Assembly: GCF_900114635.1 (NCBI RefSeq)
Contig: NZ_FOTQ01000003.1
Span: 64,501 to 128,500, forward strand
Length of the DNA: 64,000 bases
DNA from: Shimia aestuarii
GTDB lineage: Bacteria > Pseudomonadota > Alphaproteobacteria > Rhodobacterales > Rhodobacteraceae
Direction: 5' to 3'
Below the pieces are notes generated by a model. It worked only from the letters and a program-made list of their open reading frames with translations, did not search any database and had not been told where the DNA came from. Within the stretch, counting starts at the first letter, position 1, and each line of letters opens with the position of its first letter. The position numbers and the translations under genes were made by a program. This document shows, piece after piece, positions 1 to 8,847 of the stretch.

Positions 1-94
1 TCGTTTTGTTGCAGGCGAAAAACACCACTTTGACGTGATCGACGTGTTGGAGAATCCCAACAGCGCCTTTTGCCGAATGCTGTTCCCGAACTAG
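1..94 (+). CDS. C-terminal end of an alpha/beta hydrolase (cut by window edge)
   Basis: An open frame runs in from the left edge and stops at TAG 92-94, leaving 30 visible residues. The segment HHFDVIDVLENPNSAF resembles the end of alpha/beta hydrolases of the esterase or kynurenine formamidase type, where the catalytic histidine lies in a G-x-x-H-F-x-V-I-D context. The rest of the protein, including the nucleophile elbow, is outside the window, so the substrate cannot be named. Its stop codon overlaps the stop of the convergent P1 peptidase gene. Confidence 0.5.
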   Translation, partial: RFVAGEKHHFDVIDVLENPNSAFCRMLFPN

Positions 95-1065
95 AGCCTA
101 TGGAAACAAGGCAAGGTGTCTCCTTCCTGAGGCGTAGCATGATAGACGCCCCGTGCAATCGCGCGCGCGAGGCAGGTTGCGGCGGCATGCCCGAGCCAGA
201 GACTATCGGCAATTGGATCGTCGAGCGGTTTGACATCCGTCGACAGCGCAAAAATCAGGTCGCCGTCCATTGGAGTATGTGCGGGCACCAAGGCGCGGGC
301 CATGCCGTCGTGGGCAGCGGTAGCCATGCGAGTACACTGTGCTTGCGTTAGAACCGCGTCGGTGGCGACGATTGCTATAGTTGTGTTGTGGGCGCCGAGT
401 TTTGTGTTTGGCAAGGCATCCGGCGCTTTGGAAATGCAACCGTGGCCGCCGAACTCAGCTCCGAGTTCCCAAGGCGCTGCCCAGAAGCGGGTGCCATCCG
501 GTGATGCATCGCCAAGGGCGTTGACAGCAACCAAAGCGCCGACAGTGTGACCGGAAGGCAAAACCATTGAAGCCGAGCCGAGGCCCCCTTTATGAGAGGC
601 AAGAGTTGCCCCGGTTCCGGCGCCCACTGTCCCAAGGTCAAACTGCTCACCCGCGTTTTCAAGTGCCGAAACGCCAAGCGCGCGATAGGGGTTTTCTGGC
701 CAGTCCTTGTCGCCCCCATTCAGAAGATCGAACAGGATCGCTCCCGGGACAATCGGCACAACCTGTGGTCCCGCAGCAAAACCACGCCCTTGGGCGCGCA
801 GTGTGTCCACGACGCCAGATGCAGCATCAAGCCCAAAGGCCGACCCCCCCGACAGCACAAGCGCGTCAACTTGCTGAACGGTCTTGTCAGGAGCCAACAG
901 ATCGGTTTCCCGGGTTCCCGGTGCGCCGCCCATGACACTCACCCCGCAGGTGAACGGCGCATCAGCCAAAAGAACTGTGCTTCCGGTCTTGATCTTGTCA
1001 TTTTGGGCATTGCCAACTCTGAGCCCCTCGACATCGGTGATGAGGTTGCGCGGTCCAGCTTGCAT
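91..1065 (-). CDS. P1 family peptidase (DmpA/BapA/NylC-like aminopeptidase)
   Basis: This 324-residue protein belongs to the DmpA/P1 (S58) family of self-cleaving N-terminal nucleophile hydrolases, which remove N-terminal residues or cleave beta-peptides and amide oligomers. The N-terminal block NLITDVEGLRVGNAQ, the glycine-rich LSGGSAFGLDAASG (about 71-84) and GAGTGATLASHKGGLG (about 149-163) are family signatures. Self-cleavage and catalysis are expected at HNTTIAIVATDA (about 227-238), with Thr228 or Thr229 as nucleophile. I chose the ATG at 1065 because the protein begins there in family style and AAAGAAAGG precedes it; the open frame reaches 1272 but the extra residues look non-coding. 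The physiological substrate is unknown. Confidence 0.85.
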   Translation of the reverse strand: MQAGPRNLITDVEGLRVGNAQNDKIKTGSTVLLADAPFTCGVSVMGGAPGTRETDLLAPDKTVQQVDALVLSGGSAFGLDAASGVVDTLRAQGRGFAAGPQVVPIVPGAILFDLLNGGDKDWPENPYRALGVSALENAGEQFDLGTVGAGTGATLASHKGGLGSASMVLPSGHTVGALVAVNALGDASPDGTRFWAAPWELGAEFGGHGCISKAPDALPNTKLGAHNTTIAIVATDAVLTQAQCTRMATAAHDGMARALVPAHTPMDGDLIFALSTDVKPLDDPIADSLWLGHAAATCLARAIARGVYHATPQEGDTLPCFHRL

Positions 1066-1297
1066 GGGAGTGCCTTTCTTTTGTCCGAGCGGGAGCTTAT
1101 CGCGCTGAGTTTTGGGGACAAGCGGCACAGACACAAGGTGGCGGTGTCTAACCATGCGTCCAAGATGTCGGTTTTCCTGTACTTTCTTTTGTCCTGCGCA
1201 TTTGCAACACTCAACGCAAATCGCAGGGAGGGAGGATGTAAAAAACCGTAACATTCCCCATATCTGACCCAACCAATTGATATATAGGGAGTGTTTT

Positions 1298-2374
1298 ATG
1301 GCTGATTTTGATGCCCAGGTCCGCGAATCTCAGGAACAGGTCGCTGCAGCGCAGGCGAAAATTGCCGAATTGACCAGCCGGATCGAAACCGCAAGGGCCA
1401 AGATGAAATCTGGCGATGACATTGCGATCGACATTGAAAATGCCACGCTCGACGACGTTCATGCTCATACCGAGGTCATGAACGCCAATATCGCCGAGCT
1501 GATCATGGGGCTGGACGATGTGACTTCGGCGTTTTCCAAGGACTTCGACGAGATGCGCGACAAAACTGGCTGGGAAAGTTTTGTAGGCATTTTCAGCCGC
1601 GCCAAATCGGAATCGATGCGCCAGGACCGGATTCGGACGGCCAACATCGACGACAAGCTGCAGGACCTGATCGCCAAGTCGGACGTGATTACATCCCTTC
1701 TTGAAAACCAGTTGGGTGTTCTGAACGAGCAAAAAACCAAGGTCGAAACAAACCTGACAGAAACGCTGGACGAGCGGGAAGCGACAGTCGGGGCGTTGGA
1801 GCAGGTCAAGGCCGAGATCGTGGCCATGGACCCCAAGATCATTGAGCTTGAGAACAAGATTGCGGTTGAACAGGACGCTGCTGCGCGCACCCAGTTGGAA
1901 AGCGAACTGGCGGCGTTGAACAACAAGTACAATGAGCTGGTGCAAGACGAGCAGGTCAAGCTGGCCAAGTCGCAGACTCTGGAACGCTACATAGAGAAGG
2001 GCAAAACCTGGATCGACTCGCTGCAGAACCAGGCTGCGACGCAGATGGTGCTGATCAACAAGTTGCAGACGGACACCAAGCAGCGCGTGGTTCTGTATGA
2101 TGCGCTGACCAAGTCGCTGAAAACGGCTCAGCAGCAGGACGTGGCGCACCGGATCAACGAGATCGGCGTAGAGACCGACAAGGAGGCGCAGGCATCGATG
2201 GCCGCCATTGGCACGGCGACGAACCAGCGCATGGCCGACATGATGGAGGCCCACGAAGAGCATATGGTTTATGCGCGCGATGTTCTGGAAGCCAAAGCCA
2301 AAGCGGATGAGCGCTTTGCACGCCGGTTCCAGAAGATTGTCGAGAAGCACGATAAGAACCTTTATGGCGCCTGA
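1298..2374 (+). CDS. Coiled-coil protein, first gene of the AAA+ operon
   Basis: This 358-residue protein is almost wholly helical and charged, with long heptad-like stretches rich in Glu, Lys and Gln. No signal peptide or membrane segment is visible, so it is probably cytoplasmic. The layout, with a short aromatic break (SFVGIFSRAK) followed by a long antiparallel-looking helical body and a Lys/Arg-rich tail, loosely recalls TelA/KlaA-type toxic-anion-resistance proteins, but this is an impression, not a firm assignment. The ATG at 1298 is chosen over an in-frame codon at 1277 because AGGGAG (1286-1291) is well placed. It heads a block of six co-directional genes and may be an adaptor or scaffold for the ATPase at 3583. 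Confidence 0.7.
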   Translation: MADFDAQVRESQEQVAAAQAKIAELTSRIETARAKMKSGDDIAIDIENATLDDVHAHTEVMNANIAELIMGLDDVTSAFSKDFDEMRDKTGWESFVGIFSRAKSESMRQDRIRTANIDDKLQDLIAKSDVITSLLENQLGVLNEQKTKVETNLTETLDEREATVGALEQVKAEIVAMDPKIIELENKIAVEQDAAARTQLESELAALNNKYNELVQDEQVKLAKSQTLERYIEKGKTWIDSLQNQAATQMVLINKLQTDTKQRVVLYDALTKSLKTAQQQDVAHRINEIGVETDKEAQASMAAIGTATNQRMADMMEAHEEHMVYARDVLEAKAKADERFARRFQKIVEKHDKNLYGA

Positions 2375-2389
2375 CGGAAACCTGTCCTC

Positions 2390-3514
2390 ATGACCCAAAC
2401 GGAGTCTTCTGCCGATCACAAGGCGCTGATGGATACCCATGCGTCGCGCAGGTATTTCCAGAAGTTCGAGCGGATTACCCAGCACCTCACTCAGGTGGCC
2501 GCCGCGCGGGCTGCCGAGGGGGAGCTGAGTGATCTCGATGTGGCCGTGATCACGCGATACCTGACCGCGATCAGCTATACGTTTCGTGCTTTGAGCATGA
2601 AGTATCTGCTGGTTGGGCGGGACACCGGCAAGTTCTTTGGCTCTCTTTCGATGGATGCGGTTGAAAGCGGCTTCCCGGTGTTCAATGAGTTGCTGGTGAT
2701 GGCCAATGATGCGCAGCAGGCGCAAACCCATCTCCGCAACATGCCATCAAGCGAAGACCTCAAAGATCAGATGCTGCGAGTGATCATTGGCGAGCGCGAG
2801 ATACCGACCAAGCTGCAGTTCGCAATGTCTCAGAGGCTCTACTATGAGGAATTGCTTAAGGGAGAACTGTTCTGGGCGCAGAACCATCCGCAGGTCGAGT
2901 GGGTCGAAAACCTTGAGGACCGGCGCCGGTTCCTTGTGCATTGGGCGGTCTATGATAGCCAGGTGAACCTACCGACGATCTATCTTTTGGAAATCGAGGA
3001 TAGCGGGCGCACTGCACTGCCCAAGGACGAACGGCGGTGGCCCGAAGTGCAAGCGCATCTGATGGCGCAATCGCTGGGCGGTTTAAAGCTTGTGACCATC
3101 GCCAAGGGGTTTGACGAGAGCTTTGACGATCTGCACCCCAAAAGACTGCGGCGCTATCATGTTGGGCCGATGTATTCGTCGGCCTACACGCGCCAGACCG
3201 GGCCGATCCGGGATGTCCTGGAACAGGCGCGCGCGCCGGAGGGGGATGACTGGGCGCTGGCGTGGACTGTGGAAGAACTGTTGTCGGAGCGTGTCAAGGA
3301 AGAGCGCGCCGGCTGGTTTTCGACCGTGGAGCGCGAGGTGTTTGCACTTGATCCGTTTTCGGGGCGGGGTGTGGACACCGGGGCGACCCGCATGGAGCGC
3401 GCGATCATCCTGCCGCAACGCCCATTTCAGGCGTTGGAGGAGTTGTCACCACCCGGGTTTGCTTCCGTGCGCAAATACGTGGTGAGCCCGCAGGGGCGGG
3501 TGTTGAGCTATTGA
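2390..3514 (+). CDS. Uncharacterised protein, second gene of the AAA+ operon
   Basis: A 374-residue soluble protein that I do not recognise. It is mixed alpha/beta, without signal peptide or transmembrane segments. The N-terminal third is helical; the C-terminal part holds several Trp and Tyr residues and the conserved-looking stretch HPKRLRRYHVGPMYSSAYT. It starts 15 bases after the coiled-coil gene, so the two are surely cotranscribed. A folded repeat element (3515-3569) follows directly after its stop and separates it from the ATPase gene. Codon use matches its neighbours, so it looks native. Function unknown; the context suggests a partner of the ATPase. Confidence 0.65.
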   Translation: MTQTESSADHKALMDTHASRRYFQKFERITQHLTQVAAARAAEGELSDLDVAVITRYLTAISYTFRALSMKYLLVGRDTGKFFGSLSMDAVESGFPVFNELLVMANDAQQAQTHLRNMPSSEDLKDQMLRVIIGEREIPTKLQFAMSQRLYYEELLKGELFWAQNHPQVEWVENLEDRRRFLVHWAVYDSQVNLPTIYLLEIEDSGRTALPKDERRWPEVQAHLMAQSLGGLKLVTIAKGFDESFDDLHPKRLRRYHVGPMYSSAYTRQTGPIRDVLEQARAPEGDDWALAWTVEELLSERVKEERAGWFSTVEREVFALDPFSGRGVDTGATRMERAIILPQRPFQALEELSPPGFASVRKYVVSPQGRVLSY

Positions 3515-3569
3515 ATGGCCCGCGGGCGGGCCATGCCTGCGGCTTGAGTATTTTTGGCAAAATGAAGAG
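3515..3569 (+). repeat. Dispersed hairpin element, copy 1 (within the AAA+ operon)
   Basis: Directly after the stop codon lies the hairpin ATGGCCCG-CGGG-CGGGCCAT (3515-3534), then GCCTGCGGC, a small potential hairpin, then the tail GAGTATTTTTGGCAAAATGA continuing AGAG (3546-3569). The same tail with similar hairpins occurs four more times in the window. The GC-rich stem followed by ATTTTT looks like an intrinsic terminator or attenuator. Here the next start codon is only 14 bases downstream, so either read-through occurs or the ATPase gene has its own start signals. Confidence 0.65.
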
Positions 3570-3582
3570 TGGGGTTTGAGAG

Positions 3583-5517
3583 ATGAGCTTGACAGCCGAC
3601 CAGATGGAGCTGCGCGAAGAGGACGTTCGCAAGCATTACGATGCTGCGGTAGCTTTGCTTGACGGGTTTGACCACACGCCCCGCATTGCCAAAGGGAAGA
3701 ATGCACCAACGCCGGAGCGCTCTGCCGGACTAGGGACACGGCGCCGGTTTCGAAGCACCACGCCGGGATTGGTGACACGTTCGACCGCGCGCCCGGAAGG
3801 GGTTCATTTGGTGGAGCGGGTGGAATCCGTCGATGGGGACGATCCGCTGATTTCGCCCCTTCAGGCCAACGCCCTGCATGATCTGCGCCGCGCCGTGGCG
3901 ATTGCGTTGGCGATCGGCGAGACGTTTTCAGAAGCGTCCGGACTTGGTGATCTAAAGCGGGACAATCTGGCGGGATCCCTTGGGGCGGATCGCAAGGTGG
4001 AGTTTTCCGAGTTGCTTACCGCCGAGGCGTTGGCCGTTTTGCACGTGTTTGCCAACGCTACAGCGTTCTTGCTCGCGCCCCATGTCGGGGAGGTTTCGAT
4101 TGAGGTTGGCGAGGTGCAGGAAGTTTTGACCGACAACGCGCAACTGGCCCTTCATGGCGCGTTGTGGGAGTTAGATCAGGACATTGCCGCGTTGGTGAGC
4201 GAAGAAGTACGTCTTGTTCCCTGCATTTGCGCCTTTGCGGAACAGTTGATGGAAAAGGTGGCGCTGCGGGCGCAGACTGCGGGACGGCTTGCTGCGTTTG
4301 CCAATGCCAGCTGGCGGGTCGAGGCGGACGACCTGACGATCAACGGCTTTTCGCCGGCGAGGGCGGCCAAGGGGTCGACCCTGACCATGACATTCAAGAA
4401 GCCCAACGAGGTGGTGGGCAACCATATCGCCAAGTATCAGGCGATGCGGCTTTCCAAGATGCTGATGGCCTATGATTTCGACCGAAAGCTGAACCCATTT
4501 GCCGAGCTGGGCGGGTTCATCTTTACCTTCATGGGGGATGGCAAGCCGGGCACGGGGAAGACGACGCTGATCCAGATGATGGCCGGGCTGATCAACGAGT
4601 ATTGTCAGGTGGCAGGCTATCCGTTCCGCTATCAGAACCTCAGCACCGACAATATCGACAGCTATCAGGGCAAGTCGGGGCAGAATGCCAAGGCGTTCAT
4701 CAACAATATCATCGATCCGATGGTGATCGGTTTTGGTACGATTGATGACATCGACCAGCTGGCGGGTAAGCGCGGTGACCGGCAGTCATCGGCAGGGCAG
4801 CTGGAGATCACAGCGGTGCTGATGGAGAGCTTTGCCGGCGCCAATACGGTGGTGCGGGGGAGTTGCACCTTTGGCATGTTCTCGAACTACCCTGAGAACG
4901 TGGACGATGCGTTGCGTCAAAGGGCCGGGGCGCGGTTCCTTGTGGACGGGCCGCAGACGCGGGAGGATTACATCGACATCCTTGCGTTGTTGATGGGCAA
5001 AAACCACGACATCCCGCTTGGGGATCATGAACTGTTCGAGGCGCAGGCGATCCAGAAGGCGGTGGCCGCGTCGTTTGAAAGCCATTCACGCCCGCATGAA
5101 GAGGGACTGTTGAACGTGTTCGACCGGGTGCATGACCAGATCGGCGAACTGGACACGATTGCCAAGCTGGGCACCTACCTGAAGGCGATCCAGCAGGCGG
5201 ATGAGCGGTTTACGGGCCGTGCGATCAAGAACATCACCGATGCGGTCAAAGTGCGGGCGATGGATTTCGAACTGCCTGACGAATGGATGGAAGACCCGGA
5301 ATTGTTCCTGTTCCAGCCCTATGAGCGCAAGAAGGACATGATTTCCGCGCTGCGGGTGCCGATCACGGTGGAGATGGTGATTCAGGAGATCAACCGATAT
5401 GCCGATTCAGAGTTCCGCTATGCCGACAAGTCGGACGAGGTGGCGATTGAGGCGATGGTGCGGGACTTCGGGCGTCAGGAAGAGGCGAAGCGGCGGTATT
5501 TGGAGGGGAAGGGGTGA
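3583..5517 (+). CDS. AAA+ family ATPase
   Basis: A 644-residue ATPase. Residues 1-300 form an unrecognised, mainly helical N-terminal region. The AAA+ module follows: Walker A GKPGTGKTT (about 320-328), a Walker B-like strand VIGFGTIDDID (about 381-391), a sensor-1 type stretch FSNYPENVDDALRQR (about 433-447) whose last arginines could be the arginine finger, and a C-terminal helical lid to about 640. The sequence N-x-P-x-x-x-D-x-A-x-x-x-R is typical of classic AAA proteins that remodel protein complexes. It is flanked by operon partners without recognised enzymatic domains, so it is the likely motor of the system. The start ATG has only a weak purine-rich leader. No membrane anchor is seen. 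The substrate is unknown. Confidence 0.85.
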   Translation: MSLTADQMELREEDVRKHYDAAVALLDGFDHTPRIAKGKNAPTPERSAGLGTRRRFRSTTPGLVTRSTARPEGVHLVERVESVDGDDPLISPLQANALHDLRRAVAIALAIGETFSEASGLGDLKRDNLAGSLGADRKVEFSELLTAEALAVLHVFANATAFLLAPHVGEVSIEVGEVQEVLTDNAQLALHGALWELDQDIAALVSEEVRLVPCICAFAEQLMEKVALRAQTAGRLAAFANASWRVEADDLTINGFSPARAAKGSTLTMTFKKPNEVVGNHIAKYQAMRLSKMLMAYDFDRKLNPFAELGGFIFTFMGDGKPGTGKTTLIQMMAGLINEYCQVAGYPFRYQNLSTDNIDSYQGKSGQNAKAFINNIIDPMVIGFGTIDDIDQLAGKRGDRQSSAGQLEITAVLMESFAGANTVVRGSCTFGMFSNYPENVDDALRQRAGARFLVDGPQTREDYIDILALLMGKNHDIPLGDHELFEAQAIQKAVAASFESHSRPHEEGLLNVFDRVHDQIGELDTIAKLGTYLKAIQQADERFTGRAIKNITDAVKVRAMDFELPDEWMEDPELFLFQPYERKKDMISALRVPITVEMVIQEINRYADSEFRYADKSDEVAIEAMVRDFGRQEEAKRRYLEGKG

Positions 5518-5637
5518 GGTTGAGTGTCTTGTGTCCCAAGCTTTTTCCGGGATCTCGCCAAAATAACGCAGAGGCCCCGGGCCATTTCCGGTGCGGGATG
5601 ATCGCGGTTAGAAACACCCGGTCTGGTGGAGGTACAT

Positions 5638-6981
5638 ATGCACCGACTGATTAAACGCGGCCTCATGTTTGGCAACCTGATCGAGGTGGCCTCGCCTGTT
5701 TTGGTCGAGCGTTACAACCGTGCGCTGAAGCATCTGACGGGGAAGGTCACGGGCCTTACGGATTTCCATATCGATATCTCAGGTTATTCCCCGGAGATCG
5801 GGGATGAGTTGGGGGATCACCTTTATCTCAACCACAACGGGGTCAATCGGCAGTTCATCCTGCTCACGACCGAGCAGAAATCTGCGCCGCTCTTGAATGC
5901 CAAGTTCTCGACCAGCCGGGGTATTCTCAAGCAGTTTATCACCGAGAACGAGCCACAGCTTTTTGCCCTTACCGCGCGGGATGCGGTGGCAGGGGAGTTG
6001 GTGAACTCGGTGTTTTCCGTCTCGGATCCAAAGCGCCTCTTCGATATTCGCAAGGTCGAGATCGAGGCGGACACGACCCAAGGCACGCTGCGCGATGCGG
6101 ACGAGCTGGCCGGGATGGTGGATCGGTTCAAGGGCGAAGAGGATGCTTGGTTTGACGATGTGCTGATCGCGGACATGATCACCTTGGCCAAACGCACGGG
6201 CGATGTGACGCGCAATCCGGTGCGGCTCAAGCATATGGTGTTCCAGCAGGACAATTTCTGGACCGCACATTTTGGCGGGCTTTACGTCTTTCGCGGCCTC
6301 GCACATCCGGCGGTGATTGCGCGCGGGGACAAGGACGCGCTGGGCAAGTTGCCGATTAAGTATATGTTTGATTTCCGGGACCGGAACCAGATCGCGAAGT
6401 TTTTCGAATACAACGCGTTGGTTGAACCCATCGTTAAGGCGCGCGGCATTGATGCGAGCGCCATACTGCGGCAGAAAATGGACTTTATCGTTGTTGACGC
6501 GGCGCAGGAGGCTGGGGTGGACCTGACCGGGGCGACGCGGCGGGATATTCGCGCGCTGGCGCGAAACCACGCAGAGCAGCTACCGCCCGAATACCACGGG
6601 CTTCGGGCGTTGGTGAACTGGGCAGAAAGCGACGGGCCATGGCCCAAGATCAACAGCGACCATCCGGCCTATTTCTACAGCCTGCGCGCTGCGGATACGC
6701 CGGACAAGGATCTGGTCAATATGCTGCTCGCAGAGCTTGCGCCCAAGGATGTGCGGCAGCTGTTCATCTGTCACAAGGAGTCGTTCTATGGGGCCTATGC
6801 GACGTGGAGTGAGACCAAGAAGTCTTATGTGGCCGATTTTCTGGATCGGGAGTATCAGGTGGACAAGGCCGGTGCGCGCGCCGCTCTTTTCGGGCATGAT
6901 GCGCCGATGGAAGAACCGGTCTCGGCCGCGCGCGATGATCTTATTGCGCGCGTCGGTCCCTGGGGCGCGGTGAGGAGGTAG
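5638..6981 (+). CDS. Uncharacterised soluble protein (probably the DUF6638 family)
   Basis: A 447-residue protein without signal peptide or membrane segment, beginning MHRLIKRGLMFGNLIEVASP. I recall proteins of this size and start in roseobacters under the name DUF6638, but I could not check this. The N-terminal half describes a compact alpha/beta domain (HIDISGYSPEIGDELGDHLY); the C-terminal half is helical and carries HKESFYGAYATWSETKKSY near the end. The ATG at 5638 is preferred over the GTG at 5626 because GGTGGAGG sits just before it. It is 120 bases after the ATPase gene and 3 bases before the next gene, so it belongs to the same transcription unit or has its own promoter in that gap. 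Confidence 0.65.
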   Translation: MHRLIKRGLMFGNLIEVASPVLVERYNRALKHLTGKVTGLTDFHIDISGYSPEIGDELGDHLYLNHNGVNRQFILLTTEQKSAPLLNAKFSTSRGILKQFITENEPQLFALTARDAVAGELVNSVFSVSDPKRLFDIRKVEIEADTTQGTLRDADELAGMVDRFKGEEDAWFDDVLIADMITLAKRTGDVTRNPVRLKHMVFQQDNFWTAHFGGLYVFRGLAHPAVIARGDKDALGKLPIKYMFDFRDRNQIAKFFEYNALVEPIVKARGIDASAILRQKMDFIVVDAAQEAGVDLTGATRRDIRALARNHAEQLPPEYHGLRALVNWAESDGPWPKINSDHPAYFYSLRAADTPDKDLVNMLLAELAPKDVRQLFICHKESFYGAYATWSETKKSYVADFLDREYQVDKAGARAALFGHDAPMEEPVSAARDDLIARVGPWGAVRR

Positions 6982-6984
6982 GCC

Positions 6985-7269
6985 ATGTTTGCATTGCTGA
7001 GATTGATGGCGGTTGGATTTGTCGTTCTCACGGTGGTCTATATCTGCCTGTCGCTGTATTCGCGCAGCGTGCGGCGGGGCAAGCTGGAAGCCGAATGGGA
7101 TACGACCCATGGCACCGGTGATCGCGAAGAAACGCCCGAGCGGGACGCGTTTATCGAAGAGGGATTGCAGGATTATGACGGGTCCTTGCGTCGTAAATTG
7201 ATCTGGGGGGTTTATATCATCCCCATGACGCTGGTAACGGCGCTGATCTATTTCATGAATTTCCACTAA
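6985..7269 (+). CDS. Small two-span membrane protein
   Basis: A 94-residue protein with a hydrophobic helix near the N terminus (about residues 8-25, LMAVGFVVLTVVYICLSLYS), a charged central loop rich in Glu, Asp and Arg, and a second hydrophobic helix at the C terminus (about 74-91). This gives a hairpin topology in the inner membrane. GAGGAGG precedes the ATG, and only 3 bases separate it from the upstream gene. I do not recognise the family. Its place between a soluble protein and a DUF1523 membrane protein suggests it links the ATPase system to the membrane. Confidence 0.7.
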   Translation: MFALLRLMAVGFVVLTVVYICLSLYSRSVRRGKLEAEWDTTHGTGDREETPERDAFIEEGLQDYDGSLRRKLIWGVYIIPMTLVTALIYFMNFH

Positions 7270-7283
7270 GGAGGACCACTGGG

Positions 7284-7937
7284 ATGGTCTATGTCAAATG
7301 GGGTTTCTGGGGGCTGTTCTGGCTGCTGGTGGCGGCGTTCTTTCACTATACGCTGCCGCAGCACGATATTGCCCGGATCACGGATACCTATGAAAAGCGG
7401 ATTGATTTCGGAGAGAACTCGATTTTCTGGGCGCAGCCGGATGCGAGCAATGCGACAGGCGGTGCAAACCGGGATGTGTTTTTCATTCAGACCAAGCGCC
7501 CGAATGGCAAGGTGATGGTTTATCGCAACGAGGATACCTCGGCCGGGTGGCCGCCCTATTTCAAGTTTGACACCTCTAACCTTCAGGCGGAAGCGGCGGA
7601 TTTGAAATCCACGAGCGACAACCCGCGCTGGGTGGCGATCAAGCATTATGGCTGGCGCAACGAGTTCCTGTCGATCTATCCGAATGCGGTTGGGGTGAAG
7701 CCCGTCGAAAGCCCGGATGTGCGGATCATTCCATGGCTCAACATCATTATCCTGACCATATTTTTCGCAATCGTATGGGCGGTCTGGGTGCGCTGGCGCC
7801 GGTTCCGTGCGGCGCGAATTGATCCGGTTCTGGAGGATATGGGTGACAGCCTTGAGGCCGCGGGTGATAGCCTTGCCGAAAAGAGGGGGCGCGTTTCGCG
7901 CTGGTTGGATACTTGGCGCAGCAAGCCACGCAACTGA
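7284..7937 (+). CDS. DUF1523 family membrane protein
   Basis: A 217-residue protein that matches what I know of the DUF1523 family of Rhodobacterales. One membrane helix lies at residues 5-22, followed by a periplasmic-looking domain with HDIARITDTYEKRIDFGENS and WPPYFKFDTSNLQAEAADLK, a second helix at about 148-168, and an Arg-rich cytoplasmic tail. Its biochemical role is unknown. It starts 14 bases after the small membrane protein gene, with AAGGAGGA in the gap, and a strong terminator follows at 7951. It is thus the last gene of the AAA+ block. Confidence 0.8.
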   Translation: MVYVKWGFWGLFWLLVAAFFHYTLPQHDIARITDTYEKRIDFGENSIFWAQPDASNATGGANRDVFFIQTKRPNGKVMVYRNEDTSAGWPPYFKFDTSNLQAEAADLKSTSDNPRWVAIKHYGWRNEFLSIYPNAVGVKPVESPDVRIIPWLNIIILTIFFAIVWAVWVRWRRFRAARIDPVLEDMGDSLEAAGDSLAEKRGRVSRWLDTWRSKPRN

Positions 7938-7950
7938 TTGGAAAGAAGGA

Positions 7951-7977
7951 AAACGGGCCTCGCGGCCCGTTTTTTTA
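7951..7977. terminator. Rho-independent terminator ending the AAA+ operon
   Basis: AACGGGCC-tcgc-GGCCCGTT (7952-7971) is followed by a run of T to 7976, the classic intrinsic terminator form. It terminates the + strand operon and overlaps the stop codon of the convergent soeC gene. The upstream A run is short, so termination in the other direction would be weaker. Confidence 0.9.
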
Positions 7978-8847
7978 TCGCATCCCGTAGTAGAGGCCGA
8001 CGGTGTGTTCGGCTTCGGCGAAGAACAGCCAGCGGCAGACGGCGACGCCTGCGATGTGACAGAGCACAGCGAGTGCGGCGAGCCAATGGCTGAAGGACAG
8101 GGCCAGCAGGAGAACCGGCAGGACGATCATCAGCACAAAGCCGATGATGCGCAGCTTCTGGGCGTGTTTGCGGCCAATCACGAAGATGAATTCGCGCATC
8201 AGGTAGTTTGGTGACGTGTGAGGCGGGGCAAGCGAGCGCACCGTGCCGCGATCGCCCAAGCCTGTGGCGGTTCCAAGATCTGTGCCGCTTTGCGCAAAGG
8301 CGCGGTCGCCGCGCATCCACCACGCCAGTTGCACGAGGCCCGCCAGGAGCAGAAGTGACAGTCCCAGCGTGACCCGTCCTGACAAAAGCGCGCCGCCAGC
8401 CAGAGAGAGGCTCAGGAACAGGGCGGGGGTCAGTGGCGAGTTCCACCGGGGGATCGTGGCAAGTTGGGTGTAAATCATCGAGGTCGTGAAGACGGTTCCA
8501 AGCGAAAGCAAGGCGCCGATCCAACCCAAGGGGGCGAGGTGCACCCCCGCAAAGACGAGAGCAGCGGCGTAGACGGCCATGACAAGCAGGGCGGCGACCG
8601 CACAGATGCCTTCGCGGCTGAGCCAGCTTGTGCGCCACTGGCTGAGCGCGCGCCAAGCGCGTTCGGGGCGGCCCAAGTGAAAGGTCGAAGCCAGTAGCCC
8701 GCCCACCGAAAGCGCATAGGCGATGACAAAAAACGCGAAAGCCACCATGCCGGTCGGTGGCGTTGAATCAAGACCCAGCCAGAAGAGCAGACCAAAGCCT
8801 AACCCGGAAAGGGTTGTGAAAATGATAACGGACGGGGCGGGATGCAT
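7975..8847 (-). CDS. soeC: DmsC-type membrane anchor of sulfite dehydrogenase (SoeC)
   Basis: This 290-residue protein has about eight hydrophobic helices and resembles DmsC-type anchors that pass electrons to the quinone pool. It starts MHPAPSVIIFTTLSGLGFGL. It is encoded last in the operon with the iron-sulfur and molybdopterin subunits, and its start overlaps the soeB stop in a TGATG junction, implying translational coupling. In the SoeABC enzyme known from Allochromatium and Ruegeria, this subunit anchors the cytoplasmic sulfite dehydrogenase to the membrane. The assignment as sulfite rather than DMSO or other reductase rests on the neighbouring taurine genes and on the absence of a Tat signal in the catalytic subunit. 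Confidence 0.8.
   Translation of the reverse strand: MHPAPSVIIFTTLSGLGFGLLFWLGLDSTPPTGMVAFAFFVIAYALSVGGLLASTFHLGRPERAWRALSQWRTSWLSREGICAVAALLVMAVYAAALVFAGVHLAPLGWIGALLSLGTVFTTSMIYTQLATIPRWNSPLTPALFLSLSLAGGALLSGRVTLGLSLLLLAGLVQLAWWMRGDRAFAQSGTDLGTATGLGDRGTVRSLAPPHTSPNYLMREFIFVIGRKHAQKLRIIGFVLMIVLPVLLLALSFSHWLAALAVLCHIAGVAVCRWLFFAEAEHTVGLYYGMR

Noticed and set aside
1211-2731. 506-codon reverse-strand open frame over the coiled-coil gene
   Set aside because: The His/Arg/Leu composition is that of a shadow; the forward coiled-coil gene has a good start site and operon context.
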